From Caldilineaceae bacterium (GTDB lineage: Bacteria; Chloroflexota; Anaerolineae; Caldilineales; Caldilineaceae), in the NCBI GenBank assembly GCA_026708085.1, contig JAPOVP010000169.1:53596-117595 (forward strand): a DNA stretch of 64,000 bases. The letters run 5' to 3'. Shown here piece after piece: positions 8,569 through 16,730 of the stretch (the stretch's first letter is position 1; every line of letters begins with the position of its first letter). The notes beneath the pieces were generated by a model. The model searched no databases. It saw only the letters and a program-made list of their open reading frames with translations, and was not told the origin of the DNA. The position numbers and the translations under genes are program-made.

Positions 8569-9366
8569 ATGCTCACTTCAGAACAGATTGCCCAGTTCCA
8601 GGCTGACGGATTTTTGAACGGCGGGCAGGTGCTGAGCAATGAAGAAGTAGAGACGCTGCGCGCAGAGGTTATGCGCGTCATTGATGAGCGGGAGCGCGAC
8701 GACATCCCTCAGCCCGTTCATGTTCGCAATATGAGTCGTGATGAGAGCAAAGCGGTGTGGCAGATTGTCAACATTTGGGAAGCGAGCGGCCCTTTCCGAG
8801 AGCTGATAAGCCGGAAAGACATCACCACCGGCATCGCCCAATTGACAGGCGCCACAGAGTTGCGTATCTGGCACGATCAGATTCAGTACAAGCCGCCGCA
8901 AACCGGCGGGACGACACACTGGCACCAGGACGCCCCACTATGGCCGATCATCCGTCCCATGACCGAAGTAACTGCATGGGTGGCGTTGGACGACGCCGAC
9001 GAAACGAATGGCTGCATGTCGATGGTACGGGGTTCCCACCAATGGGGCAACAACATTGCGTATCTGCAGCAGTTGGAAGAAATCAACAAGATGCCGACCG
9101 AGTTTGAGGGGAAGGAACTTCAGGTGGCGAGCTGCACCGTGAAGAAGGGCGAGGTACACTTCCATCATGCGCTCACCTGGCACGGTTCCCATGACAACAA
9201 CAGTGACCGTCCCCGGAGGGCCATTGCGCTACACTACATGACGAACGAGACTTATTATGTCGCCAGCGGCGAGCATGTGATGAAAGAGTTTGTCGAAGTG
9301 GAAGATGGTGAGCATCTGCGCGGCAGACACTTCCCACAGGTCTATCCTGAAGGTCAGGTTGCCTGA
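8569..9366 (+). CDS. Phytanoyl-CoA dioxygenase (PhyH) family protein
   Basis: A 265-residue Fe(II)/2-oxoglutarate-dependent oxygenase. The facial triad is visible: H119-Q-D121 in THWHQDAPLWPI, and the distal His in the FHHALTWHGSHDNN region, followed by RPRRAIALHYM whose Arg would hold 2-oxoglutarate. The N-terminal LTSEQIAQFQADGFLN is the usual PhyH opening. I use the ATG at 8569, preceded by AGAGGAGAG; the frame is open further left but overlaps the previous gene. Cytoplasmic. Family members hydroxylate varied small molecules, so the substrate cannot be inferred beyond its link to the sugar-type genes on both sides. Confidence 0.9.
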   Translation: MLTSEQIAQFQADGFLNGGQVLSNEEVETLRAEVMRVIDERERDDIPQPVHVRNMSRDESKAVWQIVNIWEASGPFRELISRKDITTGIAQLTGATELRIWHDQIQYKPPQTGGTTHWHQDAPLWPIIRPMTEVTAWVALDDADETNGCMSMVRGSHQWGNNIAYLQQLEEINKMPTEFEGKELQVASCTVKKGEVHFHHALTWHGSHDNNSDRPRRAIALHYMTNETYYVASGEHVMKEFVEVEDGEHLRGRHFPQVYPEGQVA

Positions 9367-9469
9367 GCGGAGAATACCGGGCATAGCGGCATCGCCGGGA
9401 ATAAATCGGCAAGCCTCCCCGTCACATTCATTTGCCAGAGACGACCACAGTTGAGCGGAGATTTTTTAC

Positions 9470-10735
9470 ATGATCCGAATCGGCATCGTCGGCTGCGGCC
9501 GCATTCTCAACGCACATCTGCAGGGCTACCGGTTGCTGAGAGAAGCCGGATATGACGGATTTCGCATCACTGCGCTGTGCGCGCGCAACGAGAATGACGC
9601 TCTCATGTTCCGGAAGCGCGGCGAAGGGCCGACACCGCGGGCGGCGGTGCTGGCGCCGGAAACGGGGGACCCGCTGGCGGCGCCCCACATCTATCTGGAT
9701 GAGTTCCAGCCGGATACCGACGTTGCGGTCTTTACCGACTACAGGGAAATGATAGCGGCGGGCGTGGTGGATGCGGTCAACGACTTTACGACGCTGTCGA
9801 TGCACCACCAGATTGGTGCGGCCGCCTTCGATGCCGGGCTGCATCTGCTCGTGCAGAAGCCGCTGGCGATATCTGTGGCGGCGGGGCGCCTGATGGTAGA
9901 CGGAGCCAAGGCTAAAGGCTTGACTCTGGGACTGTTCGAAAACGTGCGCCAGTCGGCCGGCACGCGCGCCGCGGCCTGGGCCATTGGCAATGGGCTGATC
10001 GGCGACCTTCAACTTGCGCTGTTTGGCGGGATAGGAGGGCTGTGGTCTCCGGACAAGATCGTGGGGGAAACGCCCTGGCGTCACCGCAAGCTCGAGGGCG
10101 CGGGCGGGGGCGCAATAGACATTGGCGTGCACGTGATGCACATGGTCCGGTATGTTTGCGGCGAAGTGGCTGCAGTCAGCGGTACTGTACGCACGTTTGA
10201 ACCAATGCGCTACTTGCACGGTGACCCGGCGGCGGGCCCAAGCGTCGAGGCAAACGTGGACGACACCTACCTTGCGACGGTCACTTGTGAAGGCGGCGCG
10301 CTGGCGCAATTGATGTGGTCCTGGGGCGGCCACGGCGAGGAGACGCCGATCCCGGGGGCGCCGGTCTTCTACGGGAGCGAAGGGTGCATCAAGGGCGGTG
10401 AAATTGTTCTTGACGATGGCAGCCGCCGCAACCTACAAGAGGCGTTCTGGGCCGAAGCAGACCCGATGCTGCTGGACGTCCAGTTTCCACAGGTGGGGGC
10501 GAATGAAACGCGCCTCACCGACCCTTTCGCCATCCAGCAGTACGATTGGCTGGAGGCCATCGGCCGGGGAGGCCAGCCGGAGACAGATGGAGAAGAGGGC
10601 CTGCGGGACCTGGCGGCCGCGTTCGGGATGATTGAGTCTTCCCAGCTGGGGCGGACCGTGTCGATAGAGGAGTTGCTGTCGGGTGAGGTGTCTGGCTACC
10701 AGCGCGAGATTGACGACCACTTCGGTCTTGGCTAG
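9470..10735 (+). CDS. Gfo/Idh/MocA family oxidoreductase
   Basis: A 421-residue NAD(P)-dependent dehydrogenase-like protein. The Rossmann motif is IGIVGCGRILNAH at the N-terminus. The family's E-K-P signature reads QKP here (LLVQKPLAIS). A conserved Gly-rich/His segment, GGGAIDIGVHVMHMVRY, lies in the C-terminal beta-sheet domain. Members oxidise or reduce ring carbons of sugars and inositols. At 421 residues it is longer than the usual ~340-390, with an insertion around residues 55-75. Start ATG with GGAG upstream. It follows the PhyH gene by about 100 bp, probably in one transcript. Confidence 0.88.
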   Translation: MIRIGIVGCGRILNAHLQGYRLLREAGYDGFRITALCARNENDALMFRKRGEGPTPRAAVLAPETGDPLAAPHIYLDEFQPDTDVAVFTDYREMIAAGVVDAVNDFTTLSMHHQIGAAAFDAGLHLLVQKPLAISVAAGRLMVDGAKAKGLTLGLFENVRQSAGTRAAAWAIGNGLIGDLQLALFGGIGGLWSPDKIVGETPWRHRKLEGAGGGAIDIGVHVMHMVRYVCGEVAAVSGTVRTFEPMRYLHGDPAAGPSVEANVDDTYLATVTCEGGALAQLMWSWGGHGEETPIPGAPVFYGSEGCIKGGEIVLDDGSRRNLQEAFWAEADPMLLDVQFPQVGANETRLTDPFAIQQYDWLEAIGRGGQPETDGEEGLRDLAAAFGMIESSQLGRTVSIEELLSGEVSGYQREIDDHFGLG

Positions 10736-10768
10736 AGCGCATAGCCTTGATTTGAAGGCGAGGGGAAA

Positions 10769-11017
10769 GTGAAGACCAGCGCTCCCTACGCAAAAGTCGT
10801 GGAACGGTCAGAAGACGACAACTGCTACGTCGGCAGTTGTCCCGGACTATTCTACGGGGGATGCCATGGCGAAGACGAAGGGCCGGTTTTCGCTGAACTT
10901 TGCCGCGTCGTAGAGGAGACAATTGAACTCCATACTGAGGTAGGCAAGCCATTGCCGTCTCCAACTGCGGCAAGGACAATGCAAACAGAATGCTGGAAGT
11001 TGCCTGAAAGAGGGTAG
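10769..11017 (+). CDS. HicB-like small protein (orphan)
   Basis: An 82-residue protein with the partial RNase H-like fold of HicB-type proteins: VVERSEDDNCYVGSCPGLFYGGCHG followed by a helix (VFAELCRVVEETIEL) and PLPSPTAART. HicB proteins are antitoxins of the HicA mRNA interferase, but no HicA-like frame is next to it and there is no HTH or ribbon-helix-helix domain. It may be a free-standing member of the family. It uses GTG as start (GAGGGGAAA upstream) and sits between two Gfo/Idh/MocA genes, an odd place for a toxin-antitoxin gene. Confidence 0.6.
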   Translation: MKTSAPYAKVVERSEDDNCYVGSCPGLFYGGCHGEDEGPVFAELCRVVEETIELHTEVGKPLPSPTAARTMQTECWKLPERG

Positions 11018-11095
11018 CGGCGCTGATCGTTATCTCCGATTGGATAGAATGAGTATCCGGTACCATTTGCATAAAACTCAAGAAGAGAGAAATCT

Positions 11096-12109
11096 ATGAA
11101 ACGTGTCGGGATCGTCGGAGCGGGTGGGATATCCAGAACTCACGCTGACCGCTGGAATCAGATGCCGGGAATTAAACTGGCCGGTTTTTATGACATTGTA
11201 AGGGATGCTGCCAGGGCAGCCGTAGAGAGATTCGGGGGCAGAGTCTTCAGGAGTATGCATGAGCTGCTCGATTCTGTTGACTACGTTGACGTGTGTACGC
11301 CTGGGACGGCACACGTTGAGCCAGTCATAGCGGCGCTGGAGGCAGGGCACCCGACGGTATGCGAAAAACCGCTTGCCAATAGCATTTTTGACTGCGGGCG
11401 TATTCTTGATACCGCCGAGCGCACGGGTACGCCGCTCTTTATTGCGATGGTGGTTCGATTTTTCCCTCAGTTTGCCAAAGCCAAGCAGGTGTTGGACAGC
11501 GGGGCGATCGGCGCGCCCGGAGTAATCCGCACTGTACGCAGCGGAAGTTTCCCAGACGCTGGGTCGGCCTGGCGCCAGGGTCTTGCCATCACCAGCTACT
11601 ACGCCGATTTTGCGCAGAGCGGGGGCGTACTATTGGACCTCTGCATTCACGATATCGACTACCAGCGCTGGTGTTTCGGAGAAGTCGAGCGTGTCTTCGC
11701 GCGGGGAATGATGTACGCGGGAAAAGAGCCAAAGGACCACGCGTTGATTACGCTGCGCTTTGCAAACGGCGCAGTCGGCCACATTGAGGGAAGCTGGTCT
11801 TACCCCCGCGGGCGCTTCTCGACGCGCATTGAAATCGCTGGCACAGGCGGGATCATTGAGTGGGACTCGCGGACGCGGGCGCCGGTGGAAGTGGCGCTAG
11901 CGCAGGAGGACGGTAGCCTGGCGGCGTCAGGAAGCTCGCCGACGGCGCCCCAACATGACCCTTACTACGCTGAGCTGGCACACTTTGCGCGTTGCGCCGA
12001 GGCGAAAGAACCGTTCCTGGTTACACCCCATGACGGGATGATGGCGGTGAAAATAGCACGGGCCGCAATCGACAGCCTGCAGTCAGGAAAACCGCAGTAT
12101 ATCAGGTAG
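11096..12109 (+). CDS. Gfo/Idh/MocA family oxidoreductase
   Basis: A 337-residue member of the family with canonical features: VGIVGAGGISRTHADRW for nucleotide binding, VCEKPLANS with the catalytic-domain Lys, and GGVLLDLCIHDIDYQRWCFGE as the His/Asp segment near the active site. Length is typical. Start ATG with AGAAGAGAG upstream. No signal peptide. It shares little beyond the family motifs with the preceding and following paralogues, so the three probably act on different intermediates or at different carbons of one substrate. Confidence 0.9.
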   Translation: MKRVGIVGAGGISRTHADRWNQMPGIKLAGFYDIVRDAARAAVERFGGRVFRSMHELLDSVDYVDVCTPGTAHVEPVIAALEAGHPTVCEKPLANSIFDCGRILDTAERTGTPLFIAMVVRFFPQFAKAKQVLDSGAIGAPGVIRTVRSGSFPDAGSAWRQGLAITSYYADFAQSGGVLLDLCIHDIDYQRWCFGEVERVFARGMMYAGKEPKDHALITLRFANGAVGHIEGSWSYPRGRFSTRIEIAGTGGIIEWDSRTRAPVEVALAQEDGSLAASGSSPTAPQHDPYYAELAHFARCAEAKEPFLVTPHDGMMAVKIARAAIDSLQSGKPQYIR

Positions 12110-12241
12110 CACAGTTTAAACAGTGGTCTTTGCGGTGGGTCCCATTTCGTTTGCGTGTTGCAACAGATTGCAAGTCGATATGGTCTCGGATCTACTGACT
12201 CAGGGATAAAGTGCCAGCCAGAGAAAGAGGAAAACCATTAG

Positions 12242-13234
12242 ATGTCAGACATTCGAATCGGCATGCTCAGCTTTGCCCACATGCATGCGGTCAGCTACGT
12301 TCACTTCCTTGCACAGATGGAGGGCGTAGCTATTGCAGGTATCTACGACGATGACCATGATCGGGGGGGCCGTATTGCCGCCCAGTATGACGTGCCCTAT
12401 TTCAGACGGGTAGAGGGTTTGTTGGACCAGGAGCTGGACGGAGTGATCATCTGTTCAGAAAATGCGCTGCATGCGCCCCTGGTTCTGCAGTCTGCCGGCC
12501 GTGTAGACGGAATCCTTTGTGAGAAGCCCATTGCCACGACGGTGGAAGATGGGTTGGAGATGATTGAGCGCTGCCGGGAGACAGATACGAAACTGCAGAT
12601 CGCCTTTCCGATGCGTTTCGCCCCGCCGGTAATGGAGTTGAAGCAGCAGTTGGACGCGGGGGTACTGGGTGAAATCTACAGCGTAAAGAGTACCAATCAT
12701 GGCTCTATGCCCGGCCGCTGGTTTGTCGACCACAAACTGGCTGGCGGAGGCGCGGTGCTTGATCACACTGTGCATGTGATCGACCTGCTGCGCTGGTTCT
12801 GGGACACGGAGGTTGAGGAGATCTACGCCGAGGTCGGCGACGAACTGCTGCATCCGGGTCTCGGAATAGATGATGTAGGACTGCTGAGTTTCCAGCTCAA
12901 GAATGGCGTCTTTGGAACACTGGACACGAGTTGGTCGCGGCCGGAGAGCTACCCGACCTGGGGGGACGTGAAGCTGGATGTCCTCGGGGAGAATGGATTG
13001 ATCAGTGTCGACGCATTCGAACAGAACTTACAGGTGAGTTCGGAGGAAGATGGCAAGACGTCCTGGGTCAATTGGGGCAGCAGCGGCGACGAGGGGCTGG
13101 TGGCGGATTTTGTGGAAATGATCCGCGAGGACCGGGAGCCTTCTGTAAGCGGCGAGGACGGTCTGCGAGCATTGGAAGTTGCGCTGGCCGCCTATGAGTC
13201 GTCTCGAAGAGAGGAGCCGGTGGCGCTGCAGTAA
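12242..13234 (+). CDS. Gfo/Idh/MocA family oxidoreductase with an altered nucleotide-binding loop
   Basis: A 330-residue family member recognised by LCEKPIATT, by GSMPGRWFVDHKLAGGG and by AVLDHTVHVIDLLRWF. The N-terminal Rossmann loop reads IGMLSFAHMHAVSY, where G-x-G-x-x-G/A would be expected; only the first Gly remains and a SFAHMHA block replaces the rest. Such 'FaHmHa' loops occur in a subgroup of the family, so cofactor binding may still be intact or changed. The protein has the usual length and starts at ATG with AGAGGAAA upstream. It is the last gene of the block, followed by a strong hairpin. Confidence 0.85.
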   Translation: MSDIRIGMLSFAHMHAVSYVHFLAQMEGVAIAGIYDDDHDRGGRIAAQYDVPYFRRVEGLLDQELDGVIICSENALHAPLVLQSAGRVDGILCEKPIATTVEDGLEMIERCRETDTKLQIAFPMRFAPPVMELKQQLDAGVLGEIYSVKSTNHGSMPGRWFVDHKLAGGGAVLDHTVHVIDLLRWFWDTEVEEIYAEVGDELLHPGLGIDDVGLLSFQLKNGVFGTLDTSWSRPESYPTWGDVKLDVLGENGLISVDAFEQNLQVSSEEDGKTSWVNWGSSGDEGLVADFVEMIREDREPSVSGEDGLRALEVALAAYESSRREEPVALQ

Positions 13235-13289
13235 CAGGGAAGTGTGTCTTTGAGCCATTCTCCAAAGTTCAACTATAGGCAACTGATGC

Positions 13290-13329
13290 CCTTGGCGAAG
13301 TGCTCGTTAGAAATTCCACTTCGCCAAGG
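13290..13329 (+). terminator. Strong 13-bp hairpin after the first catabolic block
   Basis: A perfect inverted repeat (CCTTGGCGAAGTG, 14-base loop, CACTTCGCCAAGG) lies 55 bp after the stop of the third Gfo/Idh/MocA gene and 86 bp before the exonuclease gene. The T-run after it is poor (TTGCTTTC), so termination is likely but a protein-binding site is possible. Confidence 0.55.
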
Positions 13330-13415
13330 TTGCTTTCGGAAAAGGTGGCATTGCTAATCGCCAGCCCGCTTCCTTCCCAGACCTTTCTCCTATAACAATT
13401 CAGGCAGGAAACCCG

Positions 13416-13979
13416 ATGCGCAACACAGCAGCAGAACGGGCCCTTACCATCTTTCAAGACGGACCCCTGTTTTTCGACACCGAAACTACCGGTCTCAGCA
13501 ATAGCGCGGAGATTGTTGAAGTCGGTGTCGTTGACGCGGAGGGCAAGACGGTTATGGAGAGTCTTGTGCGGCCGCGACGGCGCATTCCAGCAGATGCCAT
13601 CGCCTTACACGGAATTTCCAACAAGATGGTCAGGGAAGCCCCCACCTGGGCAGAGATCTGGCCCGAAGTCCAACTGCTGTTTCAAGGCCGGCGGGTGGGC
13701 ATCTTCAATGCTGACTTTGACCTACGTATGATGCGGCAGTCGCACAGGCAGCACGGCCTGCATTGGGAGGAGTTTGGCGGGAGCGCATTCTGCGTAATGA
13801 AGATGTATGCCCGGTTCTTCGGGGAGCGCCTGGGAATACGAAACGCAAAATGGCAGAGCTTGCAGAATGCAGGCCGGCAGTGCGGCCTGACCCTTCCGAA
13901 CAGCCATCGGGCCGTTGACGACGCCCGGTTGACGTGTGCAATCTTTCGGCACATGGCTGGCCATTCTGTTTCTGATTGA
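13416..13979 (+). CDS. DnaQ-like 3'-5' exonuclease (DEDDh)
   Basis: A 187-residue exonuclease domain protein. Exo I is FFDTETTGL (D21, E23), Exo II is FNADFDLRMM (D100 or D102), Exo III is SHRAVDDA with H164 and D169, giving the DEDDh metal-binding set; HGISNKMV is the usual connecting motif. No polymerase or other domain is attached, so it could proofread, trim RNA or degrade oligonucleotides. Start ATG with AGGAAA upstream. It is followed 27 bp later by a NUDIX gene, which may form a small nucleotide-housekeeping operon. Confidence 0.9.
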   Translation: MRNTAAERALTIFQDGPLFFDTETTGLSNSAEIVEVGVVDAEGKTVMESLVRPRRRIPADAIALHGISNKMVREAPTWAEIWPEVQLLFQGRRVGIFNADFDLRMMRQSHRQHGLHWEEFGGSAFCVMKMYARFFGERLGIRNAKWQSLQNAGRQCGLTLPNSHRAVDDARLTCAIFRHMAGHSVSD

Positions 13980-14006
13980 GAGCCCCATCTATGCCAGCGG
14001 ATCGAA

Positions 14007-14558
14007 ATGGACAAGGGCTTGAAAACCTTCCTGTGTGGTAGGTCTCCTCTGGTTGAGGAAGAGCAGAACTGGCAGGCAGGCGCCTCTGCGCTATTGCAGA
14101 CGCGGGCTACTTACACTCTTTTGCCATCTGACTCGCCGCCGTTGCGCCTAGTGACCTCGGTCAGAGCCCTGCTGACGCGCGGGGGTCGAATTATGGTCGT
14201 AAGGGATCCAGAGGGCGAGCATATCATTCCCGGTGGGCGAGTGGATGCAGGAGAAGGGTTACTGGAGGCGTTGGAGAGGGAGTTGTTGGAGGAGACAGGG
14301 TGGAGCGTTCGGGGTGATCCGGTTCTTATCGGTCTGTTCCACTATCATATCCACTCCCCTGAGCCATCCGGATACAGATACCCCTACCCAGATTTTCTTC
14401 AGCTGGTTTACAGGGCGGAGGCGAGCGGACATTTTCCGGACGCAGTAGAGGCCAGCGGCTACGAGCTGGGCGCCGGGTTTCGGGCACTGAATGACGTTCA
14501 GAGGCTGGCGCTTTCGCAGGGCGAGATGGCGCTTCTGCAATTGCTGCAGGAATTCTAA
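14007..14558 (+). CDS. NUDIX hydrolase
   Basis: A 183-residue pyrophosphohydrolase. The NUDIX box spans GGRVDAGEGLLEALE followed by RELLEETGW, which fits G-x5-E-x7-R-E-L-x-E-E-x-G-h exactly. About 60 residues precede the fold and contain no recognised domain. The substrate (nucleotide sugar, oxidised nucleotide or dinucleotide) cannot be told. The start is uncertain because only GCGGA lies upstream of the chosen ATG. It follows the DnaQ-like exonuclease closely. Confidence 0.88.
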   Translation: MDKGLKTFLCGRSPLVEEEQNWQAGASALLQTRATYTLLPSDSPPLRLVTSVRALLTRGGRIMVVRDPEGEHIIPGGRVDAGEGLLEALERELLEETGWSVRGDPVLIGLFHYHIHSPEPSGYRYPYPDFLQLVYRAEASGHFPDAVEASGYELGAGFRALNDVQRLALSQGEMALLQLLQEF

Positions 14559-14842
14559 GTATTTTCCGCCGGAAGTGAAAGCATTTGCGATCTGTTCTCT
14601 CCTTATCTGACGGTCAGCGAGAGACAATTCCCAGAATCGGCACAGTTCCCCATATTGACAGCGGTTGGCTGTGGGAGGAGGTCATGATCAACCGCCTGTC
14701 GGACCCGCTGGCAGACAGTGGAAGGGACGCCAGTAGCGAAACTGCTGACGCCCTTCCAGCTCCATTCAGTCTAAGAATTGCCTGCCCCGTCTGCGACTAA
14801 GCTGCGAGAGTGAACCGGACTCTGCTGGGCAGTCGTCCTTCT

Positions 14843-15748
14843 CTATTTGTTCCGCTCCTCCCTAACCTCAATCTCGACCGATACTTTGTGCAGCGCGCCG
14901 CCACGAATGATCTGAAGAGTTGTCTCCTTGCCCGTCAAGTCGCTTCGCAGAGTTGCTGCAAGGTCCTCAGGCGTGAAGATCGTTTCACCGGCAATGTTGA
15001 CGAGAATGTCACCCACGACCAGGCCTCCCCGTTCCGCAGGGCTGTCGGACGTTACGGAGTTGAAGAGTACGCCCGTCTCCTGACCCAGTTCACTTCTCGG
15101 GGCAGGGGGCAGTTGAACGGTCTGTACGCCCACTCCCAGGTAGCCTCGACGCACTGAGCCATGCTTCAGTATGGCATCCACCGCTGGCTCGACGGTGGTG
15201 CGGGTCAGAGCTATGCCGCCATCCCGACTCAGAGCAGAGGTCGACATGCCGACGACGCGCCCAGCTGCGTCGACAATGGGGCCGCCGGAAAAGCCTGGGT
15301 ACATAACCAGGTCGGTGCGCACGTAATGGCTGATCCGAGCTCCGCCGTGTAGGCGCCAGTCCTCACCTAAGGCACTGAGAATGCCCAAAGAAGCCTGGAT
15401 AGTTGAGCCCGGCCGGCCGAGGGCGAACACCATGGCACCTACTCGCAACTCTTCTTCGGGTGACCATGGGGAGGCTGCAAGTCCGTCGCGGTCGATGCGT
15501 AACACCGCCAGATCAATGGCAGGATCGCGTCCAACCAGGGTCGCATTCAGTCGGTCGCCGCCGGGCAAGGTGACTTTCACATCTTCGGTCCTGACCACAT
15601 GGCTAGCGGTAACGATAACACCCTCAGCTGACCAGACGAGTCCACTTGCGGGAATCCGGCGCCGGCCGTTTACCTGCACCACACTCTGCCCAGCCGATTC
15701 AACTACGGCCGCCATTGCATCAGCCATTGCCCTAAACTCTGTCGTCAT
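14843..15748 (-). CDS. Trypsin-like serine protease with PDZ domain (HtrA-like), no export signal
   Basis: A 301-residue S1C-type protease. The catalytic triad is visible as H50 (VTASHVV), D79 (DPAIDLAVLRI) and S154 (PGFSGGPIVD). A PDZ domain fills about residues 200-295 (YLGVGVQTVQ, GLVVGDILVNIAGE). HtrA/DegP proteins normally carry a signal peptide or membrane anchor; this one begins with MTTEFRAMADAMAAVVE and has none, so it would act in the cytoplasm or a secretion route is hidden. Start ATG with GGAGAAG upstream. It lies about 200 bp behind the LuxR-type regulator on the same strand. Confidence 0.85.
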   Translation of the reverse strand: MTTEFRAMADAMAAVVESAGQSVVQVNGRRRIPASGLVWSAEGVIVTASHVVRTEDVKVTLPGGDRLNATLVGRDPAIDLAVLRIDRDGLAASPWSPEEELRVGAMVFALGRPGSTIQASLGILSALGEDWRLHGGARISHYVRTDLVMYPGFSGGPIVDAAGRVVGMSTSALSRDGGIALTRTTVEPAVDAILKHGSVRRGYLGVGVQTVQLPPAPRSELGQETGVLFNSVTSDSPAERGGLVVGDILVNIAGETIFTPEDLAATLRSDLTGKETTLQIIRGGALHKVSVEIEVREERNK

Positions 15749-15957
15749 ATTTCTTCTCCATTAGAATCCTTCTCCTGTGAGGCGAAGCGCCGTCAACAGT
15801 TTGTAAGTCGTACACTATCAATGATAGCGTGGAGCGACCTTCACTTCATCCGCAGATCTGACTAAATCATCCCATCAGTTCAGGTAGGAAGGAGGAATCA
15901 GGCGCTGCTTGCCAGTTTCGGGCAGTGTGCCGGTGTCGATTTGAGCCGTTGCGGCGG

Positions 15958-16608
15958 TCAGAGGGTGAGAAGCCCCAGCCTGGTGGTGAGGACGACAGCT
16001 TCGGTGCGGCTGCTGACGCCTAACTTAGTAAGGACCGCTTGCACGTGGAATTTGGCCGTGTTCTCGCTGATGCCCAGTCGCAAACCGATTGCCCGGTTCG
16101 TCAGACCTTCAGCCAGCAGGGTCAGCACTTCAAGTTCTCTGGGTGTGAGTGGTTCGGGGATGGACTGTTGGGAAGTCGCCGAAGACATCAACAGGGGAGT
16201 GGTTAGGGCGGGGTCTGCAACTGAAAGACCTTCGGCGACCGCGTAGAGGGCGGCGCGCAGCTGACGCGCCTTGACACCACGAGGGAGAATCCCGGCTACG
16301 CCCATCTGACGAGCGGTCCGAGGAGACTCGTCATCGGGTAGCATGGCGATGACCGGCAGTCCGTACTCGACCAGATCGGATACTGTCTCCCAAACCTCAG
16401 TTGAATCATGGGCTGAGAAGTCCCAGCCCATATCCCAGACCAGGACGTCGGCGTTCCCCGTCTTGTCCTTGGTCAGTTGGGACGGGGTCTCAACCAGGAC
16501 CGCGACGATTGCCGGTTCCAGATCAAGAATGGCTGCCAGCCCGTGCCTGCTGAGAGAGTCTTCGGCGAAGACTATTACAGTAAGCGAGTCCTCCTCGTGT
16601 TGTCGCAT
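15958..16608 (-). CDS. NarL/LuxR-type response regulator-like transcription factor
   Basis: A 216-residue protein with an N-terminal receiver-like domain and a C-terminal LuxR helix-turn-helix (LTPRELEVLTLLAEGL, NRAIGLRLGISENTAKFHV). In the receiver, an acidic pair (E15-D16) and a candidate phospho-acceptor D59 (LVWDMGW) are present, but the conserved switch Lys near 'GyL.K' is Arg (GILPRGV). The loops also look loose, so phosphorylation may be weak or lost. No histidine kinase is adjacent. It probably regulates the protease downstream or itself. Start ATG has no clear ribosome-binding site. Confidence 0.82.
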   Translation of the reverse strand: MRQHEEDSLTVIVFAEDSLSRHGLAAILDLEPAIVAVLVETPSQLTKDKTGNADVLVWDMGWDFSAHDSTEVWETVSDLVEYGLPVIAMLPDDESPRTARQMGVAGILPRGVKARQLRAALYAVAEGLSVADPALTTPLLMSSATSQQSIPEPLTPRELEVLTLLAEGLTNRAIGLRLGISENTAKFHVQAVLTKLGVSSRTEAVVLTTRLGLLTL

Positions 16609-16730
16609 GGCGTGAATTCAATCACGAGCCGGCACTCATTTCTGTGGGAACGATATCAAAGTCTGCCAGATTCCTTTGCGGGGTATTGGGTTTGCCGTCC
16701 TGGGTACCGGTTGGCGGGGTACGAGCCCTG

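Noticed and set aside
14585..14800. Small plus-strand frame between the NUDIX and protease genes
   Set aside because: No ribosome-binding site, no recognisable fold and no coding-like composition.
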